Origin: Devosia marina
GTDB lineage: Bacteria; Pseudomonadota; Alphaproteobacteria; Rhizobiales; Devosiaceae
NCBI RefSeq assembly: GCF_009758415.1
Contig: NZ_WQRF01000002.1
Coordinates: 558,001-622,000 of the forward strand
DNA: 64,000 nucleotides
Direction of reading: 5' to 3'
The notes under the pieces were generated by a model. It did not search any database. It was not told where the DNA came from and saw only the letters and a list, made by a program, of their open reading frames with translations. A program made the position numbers and the translations under genes. Below, piece by piece: positions 1 to 8,535 of the stretch (position 1 is its first letter; each line of letters starts with the position of its first letter).

Positions 1-318
1 AACAATATGCGCGAGATGAAGGTGGGCGACGAGGCCTTCTTCTATCATTCCAATATCGGCAAGGACGTCGTGGGAATCATGAAGATCGTGGTGCCCGCCC
101 ACCCAGACAGCACGGCCGAGCTCAATGCCAAGGGTGAAGTGGTTTGGGAATGCGTCGATGTGCAGTCGGTCAAACCCTTCCCCCGCCCGGTTAGCCTGGC
201 CGAGATCAAGGCGACGCCTGAACTGGCCGACATCGAACTGGTGCGCCTTTCGCGCCTGTCGGTGTCAAAAGTCAGCGAAGCGGAATGGAAACTGATCTGC
301 AAAATGGGTGGCTTGTAG
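1..318 (+). CDS. EVE domain protein (5' end outside window)
   Basis: The reading frame is already open at base 1 (Asn-Asn-Met-Arg-Glu-Met) and runs to a TAG at 316-318, so this is the C-terminal two thirds of a gene that begins before the window. The visible part has the EVE fold signature: a Met-Arg-Glu-Met-Lys-x-Gly-Asp segment, then FFYHSN and a run of beta strands with VDVQ. EVE proteins (PUA superfamily; human THYN1 is a member) bind modified bases in nucleic acid. The bacterial role is not settled. The apparent ATG at 7 is internal to the domain and should not be taken as the start. Family assignment is good; function is open. Confidence 0.85.
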   Translation, partial: NNMREMKVGDEAFFYHSNIGKDVVGIMKIVVPAHPDSTAELNAKGEVVWECVDVQSVKPFPRPVSLAEIKATPELADIELVRLSRLSVSKVSEAEWKLICKMGGL

Positions 319-347
319 CCGTCCCGCAGGGGAAATCGCTCCAGTGG
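319..347 (-). repeat. Truncated copy (D) of the three-hairpin intergenic repeat
   Basis: Read on the minus strand this is CCACTGGAGCGATTT followed by CCCCTGCGGGACGG. It matches the right half of hairpin 2 and the tail hairpin of the full copies at 2465, 10621 and 13791. The left arm of hairpin 2 and all of hairpin 1 are missing. It lies just after the EVE gene stop. Confidence 0.6.
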
Positions 348-418
348 CCTGCCTATAAGTTGACTTGTCTATTCAGCTATAAAGTGGCAAGTCGTCTTTC
401 GACAAGATGGAGACGTTC

Positions 419-1171
419 ATGGTCAAGCAGATGCGCAATTTCGAGGTGGTGGAGACTGGACACGTCACGCCCAACATGTTCCGCGTGCGCTTTGGCGGGG
501 CCGATGTGATTGCTTTCCCCGAAGGCTTTGCCGGGGGCTATCTCAAGCTGCGCATTCCGCTTGAGGGCGATGCAGTAGCGGTGCGCACCTATACAATCCG
601 CCATCAGGACAAGGACGCCATCGATGTCGACTTCGCCCTGCATGGCGACAAGGATGCCGCGGGCCTCGCGACGCGCTGGGCGCTCGACGCACAGCCGGGC
701 ATGCGCCTCGATGTGGGTGGTCCGGGCCAGCCCAAGCCGCTACCGGCGGCGAATGGCCATTACATCATCGTAGGAGACATGACGGCGCTACCGGCCATAT
801 CGGTCAATCTCGAAGCGCTGGGCCCCGACGCCAGCGGCGATGTATTCCTCGAAATCCAGCATGAGGACGATATCCAGGACCTGGCGGTGCCCAAAAATGT
901 CCGCCTGCACTGGCTGATCAATCCCGTGCCGGGTGGCAATCCCAACCTGCTGGTGGAAGCCATTCGCGCGCTCGATTGGCCCGATGCCCTAACCTATGCT
1001 TGGGTGGCCACCGAGTTTGAAGCCATGCGCAATCTGCGCGCCTATTTGCGCGGTGAACGCGCCTTGGGGCCCGATCAGCTCTATATTTCGAGCTATTGGA
1101 AGCGCGGCCTCATCGAAGACGACCACCGCACGGTCAAGAGCGCCGATGCACAGGCAGAGACGCCTGCGTGA
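419..1171 (+). CDS. Siderophore-interacting protein, FAD-dependent ferric reductase-like
   Basis: Likely a cytoplasmic flavoprotein of the SIP/ViuB family, which releases iron from imported ferric siderophores by reduction. The N-terminal FAD-binding barrel carries the flavin motif RTYTIR at about residues 56-61. The C-terminal half is a Rossmann-like NAD(P)H-binding region (YIIVGDMTALPA, then WVATEFEAMRNLRAYL). At about 250 residues the length is normal for the family. I place the start at 419 because a GGAG box sits six bases upstream; an in-frame ATG at 407 lacks a comparable box. No siderophore transporter lies next to it in this window, so the substrate cannot be inferred. Confidence 0.85.
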   Translation: MVKQMRNFEVVETGHVTPNMFRVRFGGADVIAFPEGFAGGYLKLRIPLEGDAVAVRTYTIRHQDKDAIDVDFALHGDKDAAGLATRWALDAQPGMRLDVGGPGQPKPLPAANGHYIIVGDMTALPAISVNLEALGPDASGDVFLEIQHEDDIQDLAVPKNVRLHWLINPVPGGNPNLLVEAIRALDWPDALTYAWVATEFEAMRNLRAYLRGERALGPDQLYISSYWKRGLIEDDHRTVKSADAQAETPA

Positions 1172-1269
1172 GGGCGACCCGGCGGCGATACCAATCCTGT
1201 TGGGCCCTTTGCTGAAATGCAGGCGCGGATTAAGCTGTGCAGGCGCATTTCACGCGAGGGGGAAGAGAA

Positions 1270-1674
1270 ATGGACTTTCTAGCTGTCAATTGGCTGGCCA
1301 TCGTGCTGGCTACCGTGGCCAGCATGGCGCTGGGTGCGGCCTGGTATGGGGTGTTGTCCGCCCAATGGCTGGCTGCTTCGGGCCGGACCAAGGAGGATAT
1401 CGATCCCAAGGACTTCATGCCCTATGTGTGGTCGGTGATCGTACAGCTTGTCATGGCCTATTTCCTGGCCGTTCTGACACCGCCCCTGGCCGGCGCCATG
1501 ACCATCGGCCACGGGCTGCAGATCGCATTCCTGATGTGGCTGGGCTTTGTGCTGACCTCGATGATCCTTAACCACCGCTACCAGGGCAAGCCCTGGTCGC
1601 TGACCGCCATCGATAGCGGTTATATCCTGGCGGCCCTATTGGTGCAGGGGCTGGTGCTGGGCCTGTTCGGCTGA
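1270..1674 (+). CDS. DUF1761-type integral membrane protein
   Basis: A 134-residue hydrophobic protein with about four membrane-spanning segments. An early Ala-Ala-Trp-Tyr-Gly turn and a central Leu-Gly-Phe segment resemble DUF1761 proteins, whose function is unknown. The start at 1270 follows a purine-rich GGGGGAAGAG box; the frame is open further upstream but the extra residues (QAHFTRGGRE) do not look like coding sequence. It stands alone between the siderophore-interacting gene and the convergent yciB, with only three bases between the stop codons. Family assignment is from pattern recognition. Confidence 0.7.
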   Translation: MDFLAVNWLAIVLATVASMALGAAWYGVLSAQWLAASGRTKEDIDPKDFMPYVWSVIVQLVMAYFLAVLTPPLAGAMTIGHGLQIAFLMWLGFVLTSMILNHRYQGKPWSLTAIDSGYILAALLVQGLVLGLFG

Positions 1675-1677
1675 ATG

Positions 1678-2295
1678 TCAGCTTTCGACCACGACCGGCG
1701 GGGCCTTTACCGGTTCCGCCGGCGGCGCATATTTGTTGAGCAGCGGAAGCTGGCTCATCGAGAAGATCACGGTCAGCGGCATGATGCCCCAGACCTTGAA
1801 GGCGACCCAGAAGTCGGTCGAAAAGCTGCGCCAGACCACTTCGTTGAGCACCGCAAGCACGATGAAGAACAGACCCCAATTCAGGGTCAGCTTCCACCAG
1901 CCCTCGGGCTTGAGCTTATAGACATCACCAAACACATATTTCAGCAGCGACTGCCCGAACAGCAGCCCGCCCAGTAGCACTGACGCAAACAGCGTGTTGG
2001 TGATGGTGGGCTTGATCTTGATGAAGGTGTCGTCCTGCAGCCAGAGCGTCAGGCCGCCGAAGACCAGCACCACGACGCCGGTGACCAGCGGCATGACGGC
2101 GATCTTTTTCAGGATCAGCCAGCTCAGCGACAGTGAAATGACCATAGCCGCCATGAACCAGGCCGTTGCGACGAAAATGTCGGCGCGGCCATTCATGATG
2201 AAGAACACCACCAGAGGCCCCAGTTCGAGCGCCAGCTTGATGATCTGAGGGCGTGTCTCGTCCCAATTGATTTCGGGTTCGGCTTTTTCGGTCAT
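1678..2295 (-). CDS. yciB: Inner membrane septation protein YciB/IspZ
   Basis: Polytopic inner membrane protein of 205 residues in the YciB (septation protein A) family, which links cell elongation and division machinery in enterobacteria and Shigella. The sequence shows an N-terminal cytoplasmic tail, then five or so membrane segments, with the family signatures GPLVVFF near the start, [16 protein letters not shown] in the middle and the NEVVWRS segment. I chose the ATG at 2295; the longer open frame upstream is low-quality sequence overlapping repeats. It is the last gene of the minus-strand series dapF-mtaB-ftsY-yciB, an arrangement frequent in Hyphomicrobiales. A 220-base gap with two repeats separates it from ftsY. 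Confidence 0.9.
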   Translation of the reverse strand: MTEKAEPEINWDETRPQIIKLALELGPLVVFFIMNGRADIFVATAWFMAAMVISLSLSWLILKKIAVMPLVTGVVVLVFGGLTLWLQDDTFIKIKPTITNTLFASVLLGGLLFGQSLLKYVFGDVYKLKPEGWWKLTLNWGLFFIVLAVLNEVVWRSFSTDFWVAFKVWGIMPLTVIFSMSQLPLLNKYAPPAEPVKAPPVVVES

Positions 2296-2418
2296 TCCAG
2301 CTTCCGTGTGTTGCCGACAATGTGAGGGGTGCGGCGCCCTGTTGCAAGGCGGTAGCGGACAAGAGTGGTCAGATTTTGTCGCGTCCAAATGTCTATTCCT
2401 CGCCCCATCGGAGAGAGG

Positions 2419-2456
2419 TGGCTCGGCGAAGCCGAGTCGGTGAGGGGCTCTCCGCG
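2419..2456. repeat. Short hairpin repeat with GGTGAGGGG-type flank
   Basis: GCTCGGC (2421-2427), loop GAA, GCCGAGT (2431-2437), flanked by GAGAGAGGTG on the left and CGGTGAGGGGCTCTCC on the right. The pattern of a small GC hairpin inside a GAGAGG...GTGAGGGGCTCTC frame is typical of short dispersed repeats in Hyphomicrobiales. That family link is from memory and not checked. Confidence 0.5.
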
Positions 2457-2464
2457 CCACTCGA

Positions 2465-2530
2465 GCGTAGCTCTCATTGCCTTCTCGCCTCAAATCGTTC
2501 CACTGGAACGATTTGCCGCTACGCGGACGG
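2465..2530 (+). repeat. Three-hairpin intergenic repeat, copy A
   Basis: Hairpin 1 is GAGC-GTA-GCTC (2463-2473). A linker, TCATTGCCTTCTCGCCTC, follows. Hairpin 2 has arms AAATCGTTCC (2492-2501) and GGAACGATTT (2505-2514) around ACT. The tail hairpin is CCGC-TAC-GCGG (2517-2527) followed by ACGG. All three stems differ from the other copies but remain paired. The right end of this copy overlaps the last codons and stop of ftsY. Confidence 0.8.
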
Positions 2531-3742
2531 CTCGAAGCCCGCTATAGCCTTGGCAAAATCGGTCGCCTCGAACGGCTCTAGATCGCCCACGCCCTCGCCC
2601 ACACCGATGAAATGCACCGGCAGGCTGAATTTTCTGGCGATGGCGACCAGGATGCCGCCGCGGGCCGTGCCGTCGAGCTTGGTCATGACCAGGCCAGTGA
2701 CACCGGCGCGCTGGCCGAAGATTTCCACCTGCTTGAGCGCATTCTGGCCCGTGGTGGCGTCGAGGGTCAGCAGGGTCGCGTGCGGGGCCTCAGGATCGAC
2801 CTTCTTGATGACGCGGATGATCTTTTCGAGCTCATTCATCAGCTCGTCCCGGTTCTGCAGGCGTCCGGCCGTGTCGATGATCAGCACGTCGCGCCCTTCG
2901 GCCCTGGCCTGAGTGACAGCGTCAAATGCGAGGCCGGAGGCGTCGGCGCCGGCCGGCTTGGCGATCACCGGGGCACCGGTGCGCTCGCCCCAGACCTGCA
3001 ATTGCTCGATCGCTGCTGCGCGGAAGGTGTCACCTGCCGCCAGCATGACCGACTTGCCTTCAGCAGCAAATTTCTGCGCCAGCTTGCCGATCGTAGTGGT
3101 CTTGCCCGAGCCATTGACCCCGATCATCAGGACGATGAAGGGCTTTTTGCTGGTGTCGATCAGCAAGGGCTGGGCGACAGGGCGCAGGACCTGTTCGACC
3201 TCGGTGGCCAGCACGGCGCGCACATCTTCGCCCGACACATCCTTGTCGAAACGGTCACGGCGCAGGGTCTCGGTGATGGCGATGGCCGTATCTATGCCCA
3301 GATCGGCCTGGATTAGCACATCTTCAAGTTCGTCCAGCGTGGCCGCATCAAGCTTGCGCTTGGTGAAGACCGAGGTGATCGAATTGGTTAGATTGTCCGA
3401 GGAGCGCTTGAGGCCGGAGGCCAGGCGCGCAAACCAGCCTTTGGGCTGGTCCGGCTCGGCCACGGCCTGTGGCGCGGCAGCCAGATCGTCCTCGACATCT
3501 TCGATATAGTCGGGCGTGGATTCCGGCGGCCCGGGCGGCAAATCGTGTTCGGGCGCCTGGGGCGGTTCTGCCAGATCGGGTGGCTCGACCGGCGCTGGTG
3601 GCTCGGCCTCCGGCTCTGGCACATCAGGAATGGCGTCGGGCGTAACCGGGGTTTCCGGAACGGTTTCTCCGGGCGCGGGTGTCGGTTCGGGCTGATTGCC
3701 GCCAAACAGGCGCTGGAGAAAGCCGGGTTTCTTTTCGCTCAT
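2519..3742 (-). CDS. ftsY: Signal recognition particle receptor FtsY
   Basis: SRP receptor GTPase, 407 residues, which docks SRP-ribosome complexes at the inner membrane through Ffh. Residues 1-100 form a Pro/Glu-rich acidic linker starting with a basic segment ([12 protein letters not shown]) that can act as a membrane anchor. The N domain follows from about 100, and the G domain has G1 GVNGSGKTT at about 208-216, the DTAGR box and [10 protein letters not shown]. The ATG at 3742 is preferred; the longer frame upstream overlaps intergenic sequence. It follows mtaB by 16 bases on the same strand. Its last residues, EPSA, are encoded by the right end of a dispersed repeat. The partner Ffh is encoded at 8536. 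Confidence 0.97.
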   Translation of the reverse strand: MSEKKPGFLQRLFGGNQPEPTPAPGETVPETPVTPDAIPDVPEPEAEPPAPVEPPDLAEPPQAPEHDLPPGPPESTPDYIEDVEDDLAAAPQAVAEPDQPKGWFARLASGLKRSSDNLTNSITSVFTKRKLDAATLDELEDVLIQADLGIDTAIAITETLRRDRFDKDVSGEDVRAVLATEVEQVLRPVAQPLLIDTSKKPFIVLMIGVNGSGKTTTIGKLAQKFAAEGKSVMLAAGDTFRAAAIEQLQVWGERTGAPVIAKPAGADASGLAFDAVTQARAEGRDVLIIDTAGRLQNRDELMNELEKIIRVIKKVDPEAPHATLLTLDATTGQNALKQVEIFGQRAGVTGLVMTKLDGTARGGILVAIARKFSLPVHFIGVGEGVGDLEPFEATDFAKAIAGFEPSA

Positions 3743-3758
3743 GCGATGTCCTTGATAA

Positions 3759-5021
3759 TCACGCGGCGGCCTGCAAGGGGTCGCCGGCCAGTCCGTCATC
3801 GCTCAGGCCGGAAATCCGAACGCAGAGCAGATCGCCCGCCTTGGTTCCGGCAACGCGTACGGGAATGAAGTGTTCGGTCCGCCCCAGGCCGTTGCGTTCC
3901 ATCAGGACAGATTCTGTCTGCCCGATGCGGCTGTCGCACAGGGCGCGGAACTGTTTGTCGCCCGCAGCGCGCAACTGGGCCGCGCGCCGCCTGGCCACGG
4001 CCTTGCTCACCTGCGGCATGCGGGCGGCGGGTGTGCCGGGGCGCGGCGAATAGGGGAAGGCGTGAATATAGGTCAAATTCGCCTCGCGGATAAACCGCAG
4101 CGAATTTTCAAACATGCGGTCTGTTTCTGTAGGGAAGCCGGCAATAATGTCAGCGCCGAACACCATATCGGGGCGGATGGAGCGTAATTTTTCGACCACA
4201 GACAACGCGTCATCGCGCAGATGGCGGCGCTTCATGCGTTTCAGAATCATGTCGTCGCCCGACTGCAGCGATAGATGCAAATGCGGCATGAAGCGCCTGT
4301 CGTCGACCGCCTCGTAGAGAGCCGGGTCAGCCTCGATGCTGTCGATGGAGGAGATGCGCAGACGCTGCAGGTCCGGGACATGTTTCAGGATCGACTGGGT
4401 CAGGAGGCCCAATGTTGGCTGTCCAGGCAGGTCGGGCCCATAGGAGGTAATGTCGACGCCGGTCAACACAACCTCTTGGTGGCCGTTCGCTACCAGTGCC
4501 TTGATTTGCTCGACCACTAGACCCATGGGCACTGAACGTGACGGGCCGCGGCCAAAGGGGATGATGCAGAAGGTGCAGCGGTGATCGCAGCCGTTCTGCA
4601 CCTGTACAAAGGCGCGGGTGCGTCCATCCATGCCCTCGATGAGGTGCCCGGCGGTTTCACGCACGCTCATAATGTCGTTGACTTGCACCTTGTCGTTGAG
4701 TGGCGTGCCAAGGACCATGGGCGTGTAGCTCTCGGATTTGAGCTTGTCGGCATTGCCGATGATCAAATCCACTTCCTCCATGTCGCCGAATGACCGGGCC
4801 TCGGTCTGGGCGGCGCAGCCGGTGACGATGATGCGCGTCTCGGGGTTATCGCGGCGAGCTTTGCGGACGGCCTGCCGCGCCTGTTTGACCGCCTCGGCGG
4901 TGACGGCGCAGGTATTGATGATGATGGCATTGTCGAGACCGGCCTTCTCGGCCTCGGCCTTCATCACTGCGCCTTCATACGCGTTGAGGCGGCAGCCGAA
5001 TGTCAGCGTTTCAATGGCCAT
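3759..5021 (-). CDS. mtaB: tRNA (t6A37) methylthiotransferase MtaB
   Basis: Radical-SAM enzyme that adds a methylthio group to t6A37 in tRNAs reading ANN codons. The N-terminal UPF0004 domain holds the three cysteines for the auxiliary cluster (about C10, C38, C69); the radical-SAM cluster motif is CDHRCTFC at about 145-152, followed by IPFGRGPSRS. The C-terminal TRAM-like tail is present. Length (420 residues) fits MtaB, and the absence of MiaB- or RimO-specific features supports this subfamily. The ATG shares one base with the dapF stop (TGATG), so the two are probably translationally coupled. Confidence 0.93.
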   Translation of the reverse strand: MAIETLTFGCRLNAYEGAVMKAEAEKAGLDNAIIINTCAVTAEAVKQARQAVRKARRDNPETRIIVTGCAAQTEARSFGDMEEVDLIIGNADKLKSESYTPMVLGTPLNDKVQVNDIMSVRETAGHLIEGMDGRTRAFVQVQNGCDHRCTFCIIPFGRGPSRSVPMGLVVEQIKALVANGHQEVVLTGVDITSYGPDLPGQPTLGLLTQSILKHVPDLQRLRISSIDSIEADPALYEAVDDRRFMPHLHLSLQSGDDMILKRMKRRHLRDDALSVVEKLRSIRPDMVFGADIIAGFPTETDRMFENSLRFIREANLTYIHAFPYSPRPGTPAARMPQVSKAVARRRAAQLRAAGDKQFRALCDSRIGQTESVLMERNGLGRTEHFIPVRVAGTKAGDLLCVRISGLSDDGLAGDPLQAAA

Positions 5022-5893
5022 CAGGCCGCCTCGCTGCGCGTCCAAGCGCCTGTCGTCGGGTTGAGGTCACCGCGCCATTCGAACTCGGCCGGGCCGGTCA
5101 GGATCACGTGGTCATTGTCCAACCATTCCACGATCAAGTCGCCACCGGGCACGGTGACCGTGGCCTTGCGTGCGGTGCGCCTGGTGCGAGCGCCATTGAC
5201 CAGGGCGGCGCAGGCGGCAGTGCCACAAGCTTGGGTAAGGCCCGCGCCGCGTTCCCAGGTCCGGAGCACGATGTGGTTGGGCCGGGCCACCTGAGCGATG
5301 GAAATATTGGCCCGCTCGGGGAAGAGCGGGTGGTTTTCCAGCAGCGGACCGAAGCGGTCGAGCGCAAAGCTCCACACATCGTCCTTGACCCAGAAGGTCG
5401 CATGGGGATTGCCCATGGATACAACCGAAGGCGAATGCAGCACCGGCGCGTCGATGGGACCGATCTGCAGCTCGACATAGCGGGTATCGGCAAATTCCTC
5501 ATTGAGGGGAATTTCGTACCAGGCGAATTTTGGCGTGCCCATATCGACCGTTATCTGGCCATCTTCGGCTTCTTCGCCGAACAGGATCCCGGCGATGGTT
5601 TCGAAGGTAAAGCGCTGGCGGCCCAGTTCGGCCGTCAGCGCCTGGACAACGCAGCGCATGCCATTGCCGCAGGCCTGGGCGCGCGAGCCATCGGAATTGA
5701 TGATGTCGACATAGTTGATGGTGCCCGGCGTCCTGGGATCATGAATGGCCATGATCTGGTCGAAGCGGGTTTCGGGGCGTGCATTGATGGCATTGGCGGC
5801 CTCGGGCGCGATACGCGCATTGGTGCCGCGCAGATCGGCCACGATGATCTGGTTGCCCAGCCCGTTCATCTTCAAAAAGGGGACGTCGCTCAA
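5021..5893 (-). CDS. dapF: Diaminopimelate epimerase
   Basis: Converts LL-2,6-diaminopimelate to the meso form, the direct precursor of lysine and of the peptidoglycan cross-link residue; cytoplasmic. The two catalytic cysteines stand in QACGNGMRC (about C75) and [10 protein letters not shown] (about C223), and the N-terminal MNGLGN motif is intact (the family usually has MHGLGN or MNGLGN). At 290 residues it is full length. It heads the minus-strand group dapF-mtaB-ftsY. A small TTCG-capped hairpin (CTGCCT/AGGCAG, 5914-5928) lies about 21 bases before the start codon. Its role, if any, is unknown. Confidence 0.96.
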   Translation of the reverse strand: MSDVPFLKMNGLGNQIIVADLRGTNARIAPEAANAINARPETRFDQIMAIHDPRTPGTINYVDIINSDGSRAQACGNGMRCVVQALTAELGRQRFTFETIAGILFGEEAEDGQITVDMGTPKFAWYEIPLNEEFADTRYVELQIGPIDAPVLHSPSVVSMGNPHATFWVKDDVWSFALDRFGPLLENHPLFPERANISIAQVARPNHIVLRTWERGAGLTQACGTAACAALVNGARTRRTARKATVTVPGGDLIVEWLDNDHVILTGPAEFEWRGDLNPTTGAWTRSEAA

Positions 5894-6162
5894 CTCGCAA
5901 ATCCGTGCTGTTGCTGCCTTCGAGGCAGGGTTGTCGCCCTATATGGCGGAATTGGCCTTCAAATGCCAGTCCGGCGGCCTGCATACGGCTTATCCTGCAG
6001 GCTGGTACCTGTTTTTGACTGGCGCAATTTTCTATTCATCTTAACCACTTGGGTTAGGCCGGCTCTTAACCAGGCTGGCAAGTTTGAGGTGCTTCGGGAC
6101 GGTGATGGGATAGTGTAGCCGGCGAAGATTATTGCTCGTGCCGCCTTTGGGGAGTTCCGACG

Positions 6163-7122
6163 ATGAATATGCCGCTCATCTCCGACCAGATCATTACCGA
6201 CTGGCAGCCGCACTATCCGCAGGTCTGGGGCAATCAGGCGCTGCGCCTGCAGCACCGCCTTGCCAGCTCGGATCTGTTTACCGATGAAGCGCTGGCAGCG
6301 TTGATCGAGAGCAGTCCGCGCGAGACTTATCACGTTAATTATTCGCAGAAGACGCCAGGCAATCCGCCCAAGCGACGCGAAGGCGAGATCAAAGGGCTTT
6401 CGGGCGCCGAAGTGATCGAGACGGTCAGACAAGGCAATATCTGGGTCAATCTGACGGCCCCCGCCAGGACCAACCCGGCCTATGGCGCATTGCTGGATAG
6501 CCTTTATGCCGAGTTCGAAGAGCGCGTGCCCGGCTTTGCGAGCTACAAGCGAAACCTGACCATTCTGATCTCTTCGCCCAATGTCTCTGTGAAATATCAT
6601 TCGGACGTGCCGGGCCAGAGCCTGTGGCAGGTGCGGGGCACCAAGAAGGTCTATGTCTATCCCGCCCAGGCGCCGTTCATTTCACAGCCGGCGCTGGAAA
6701 AACTGATCCTGGGGCAGTTGCGCGAAACCGACATGCCGTTCGAACCCTGGTTCGATGATTTCGCCCAGGTCTATGATCTGGAAGCAGGACAGATGCTGCA
6801 TTGGCCGCTTAATGGCCCGCATCGCGTGGTCAATCACGGCATGCTCAATGTCAGCTTTACGACCGAGCACTGGACTGACGATCTGCGCAAGCATTACGCG
6901 GTCAACTATGCCAATGGCATTCTGCGCAACACGCTGGGGATGCAAAAGCTCAGCCAGCAGGTGACGGGCCTGAGCTATATGGCCAAGCTGGGCATCGCCG
7001 GCGCGGTGAAGTTTTCGCCGCTCAATCCGCAAAAAAAGAAAGTCTATACTGTCGATTTCCAGGTCGACCCGGCGGCTCCCGAAGGCGTGCGGGATATCCC
7101 AGCGCATAGCTTCGCGAAATGA
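6163..7122 (+). CDS. JmjC/cupin-like oxygenase-type protein
   Basis: A 319-residue protein with a cupin-type double-stranded beta-helix pattern. A plausible Fe(II) triad is His146-Ser-Asp148 in KYHSDVPGQ and His220 in NGPHRVVNHG, the spacing expected for JmjC-like 2-oxoglutarate oxygenases. KKVYVYP lies between them. These features suggest a hydroxylase acting on protein or a small molecule. The 2-oxoglutarate-binding residue cannot be fixed by eye, and some cupin-like proteins of this type are annotated as regulators without evidence. A GGGGAG box precedes the ATG. The stop overlaps the next start (ATGA), so it is tightly coupled to the acyltransferase gene. Confidence 0.65.
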   Translation: MNMPLISDQIITDWQPHYPQVWGNQALRLQHRLASSDLFTDEALAALIESSPRETYHVNYSQKTPGNPPKRREGEIKGLSGAEVIETVRQGNIWVNLTAPARTNPAYGALLDSLYAEFEERVPGFASYKRNLTILISSPNVSVKYHSDVPGQSLWQVRGTKKVYVYPAQAPFISQPALEKLILGQLRETDMPFEPWFDDFAQVYDLEAGQMLHWPLNGPHRVVNHGMLNVSFTTEHWTDDLRKHYAVNYANGILRNTLGMQKLSQQVTGLSYMAKLGIAGAVKFSPLNPQKKKVYTVDFQVDPAAPEGVRDIPAHSFAK

Positions 7123-8354
7123 CTGCGACCGGCGCGCTTGCCGGCCGGGAGAACCGCCGCGCCAGGGGAGCGGACGCGGTCAGCTATGGGCTGACCGCGT
7201 CCACCATCCGGGATCGCGCCGGAATCGAGGTAATCGCCGATTGCTGGCTTGGTCTGGAAGCACGCGGCACCGGCTTCAATCTGTTCCAGAGCTTGGGCTG
7301 GGCCCTCGCCATCTTCGATTTCGAGCGCGAGCGTGGGAACGCAGCCTTTGATCCGGTGATCGTCACGATCCTGGACGGACACCAGCTTGTCGGCGTTTTG
7401 CCGCTTGAACGCATCCGCACGGGGGTCCGATCTCTGCTTGTGCCGCTGGGAAACGGCTTTGCCCAAGCGACCGATGCCCTGCTCGATGCCGATCTTGATC
7501 CAGGCGCCGCGGTGACCCGGCTGTTGCGGGCGGCCGTGGCGGCTGCGCCCTGTGACGGGATCAGCCTGCTGAAGGTGCGCGATGGCTCGGCTTTGGCCCA
7601 AGGTCTGCCACGGGCCAGCTTCCAGACCGGAGAAAAGCAGGGCGCACCCTATGTGGCGCTTGATGCCTTTCCTGATTTTGCCGGCTATTTTTCGACAATT
7701 CGATCCAAGACCCGTAAAAACATCCGCAATGCCCGCAACCGGCTGGAGCGCGAGGGGCCAGTCGAACACCTGGTCGTCGCGGATGCCGCAGAGCGTCAGG
7801 CGTTGATCGAGCGCACGCTTGAGGCTCGCGCCGAGCGTCTCAAGGAGCAAGGGCTGACCTCGCGTGCCTTCCTTGATAGCGGGTTTCGCGATTTCTGCAC
7901 GAGCCTTGTGGCACGCAACGACATCGATTTGCGGGCCTTTTCACTGCAATACCAGGGGCGCCCTTTGGCGGAGCAATGGGGCTTTGTGCATGGCGGGCGC
8001 TACTATGCCTATGTCGCCAGCCGCGATTTCTCCCATTCAGACGAGAGCCCGGGCAAATTGCACCTGAGCGACATTATCCGGAGCTGTGCCGAGCAGGGCA
8101 TGAAGGGGTGCGACCTGGGTGTGCCAGCGATGCCGTACAAACTCACTTTTGCCACCGAAACCATGATAGTGCGCGACTATGCCTTGCCGGTCACCCTGCG
8201 CGGCCGGGTGTTGTTTCAGGCCTGGGACGTGTGGCTGCGGCCGTCATTGAAGCGGCTTGTGCTGGCCCTGCCGGCCGGTCTGCGATCAGCACTGATGCGG
8301 CTGGCCGGGCGCGGGCATTTGTCGCGCTCTTTCTTGACTCGGCCCCGGCTTTGA
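7119..8354 (+). CDS. BcsL/CelD-type (FemAB-like) GNAT acyltransferase
   Basis: A 411-residue protein with a double-GNAT architecture. The C-terminal acetyltransferase half (about residues 170-370) contains the segment YFSTIRSKTRKNIRNARNRL, typical of BcsL/CelD and FemAB-like enzymes, followed by LAEQWGFVHGGRYYAY and the FSHSDESPGKLHLSDII segment. Relatives transfer acyl or aminoacyl groups in polysaccharide, capsule or peptidoglycan modification. The gene overlaps the JmjC-like gene by four bases, so a two-step modification by both products is plausible but is an inference. The basic C-terminus (RLAGRGHLSRSFLTRPRL) may associate with the membrane. Confidence 0.7.
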   Translation: MTATGALAGRENRRARGADAVSYGLTASTIRDRAGIEVIADCWLGLEARGTGFNLFQSLGWALAIFDFERERGNAAFDPVIVTILDGHQLVGVLPLERIRTGVRSLLVPLGNGFAQATDALLDADLDPGAAVTRLLRAAVAAAPCDGISLLKVRDGSALAQGLPRASFQTGEKQGAPYVALDAFPDFAGYFSTIRSKTRKNIRNARNRLEREGPVEHLVVADAAERQALIERTLEARAERLKEQGLTSRAFLDSGFRDFCTSLVARNDIDLRAFSLQYQGRPLAEQWGFVHGGRYYAYVASRDFSHSDESPGKLHLSDIIRSCAEQGMKGCDLGVPAMPYKLTFATETMIVRDYALPVTLRGRVLFQAWDVWLRPSLKRLVLALPAGLRSALMRLAGRGHLSRSFLTRPRL

Positions 8355-8400
8355 CCTAAAGCCAGCGCGTTCATCAGGCTTTTTGCTCCTGACCAGCCGA

Positions 8401-8468
8401 CCGGGACCCCCTGAGGTATAAACCGATCCCGGAGGCCAACACCCGCCAGCGCGTTGCGCCCGCGGGTG
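8401..8468 (+). other. Two tandem hairpins in the ffh leader
   Basis: CCGGGA (8401-8406) pairs with TCCCGG (8427-8432). Then CACCCGC (8440-8446) pairs with GCGGGTG (8462-8468), and its loop holds an inner GCGC-GTT-GCGC stem. GGTTTTG follows, a short T run that could end transcription of the upstream acyltransferase gene. The second stem ends 67 bases before the ffh ATG. It is either a weak terminator or a structured 5' leader; I do not see the conserved SRP RNA core here. Confidence 0.45.
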
Positions 8469-8535
8469 GGTTTTGCATTTGGCCTGCCGGACCCTATCTC
8501 TTGCGGGATTGGCCCGCGAGCGAAAAGGAAACAAT

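Noticed and set aside
8355..8535. 4.5S (ffs) SRP RNA upstream of ffh
   Set aside because: Hairpins are present, but the conserved SRP RNA tip motif (GGAA tetraloop with the GGAGCAGC side) is missing.
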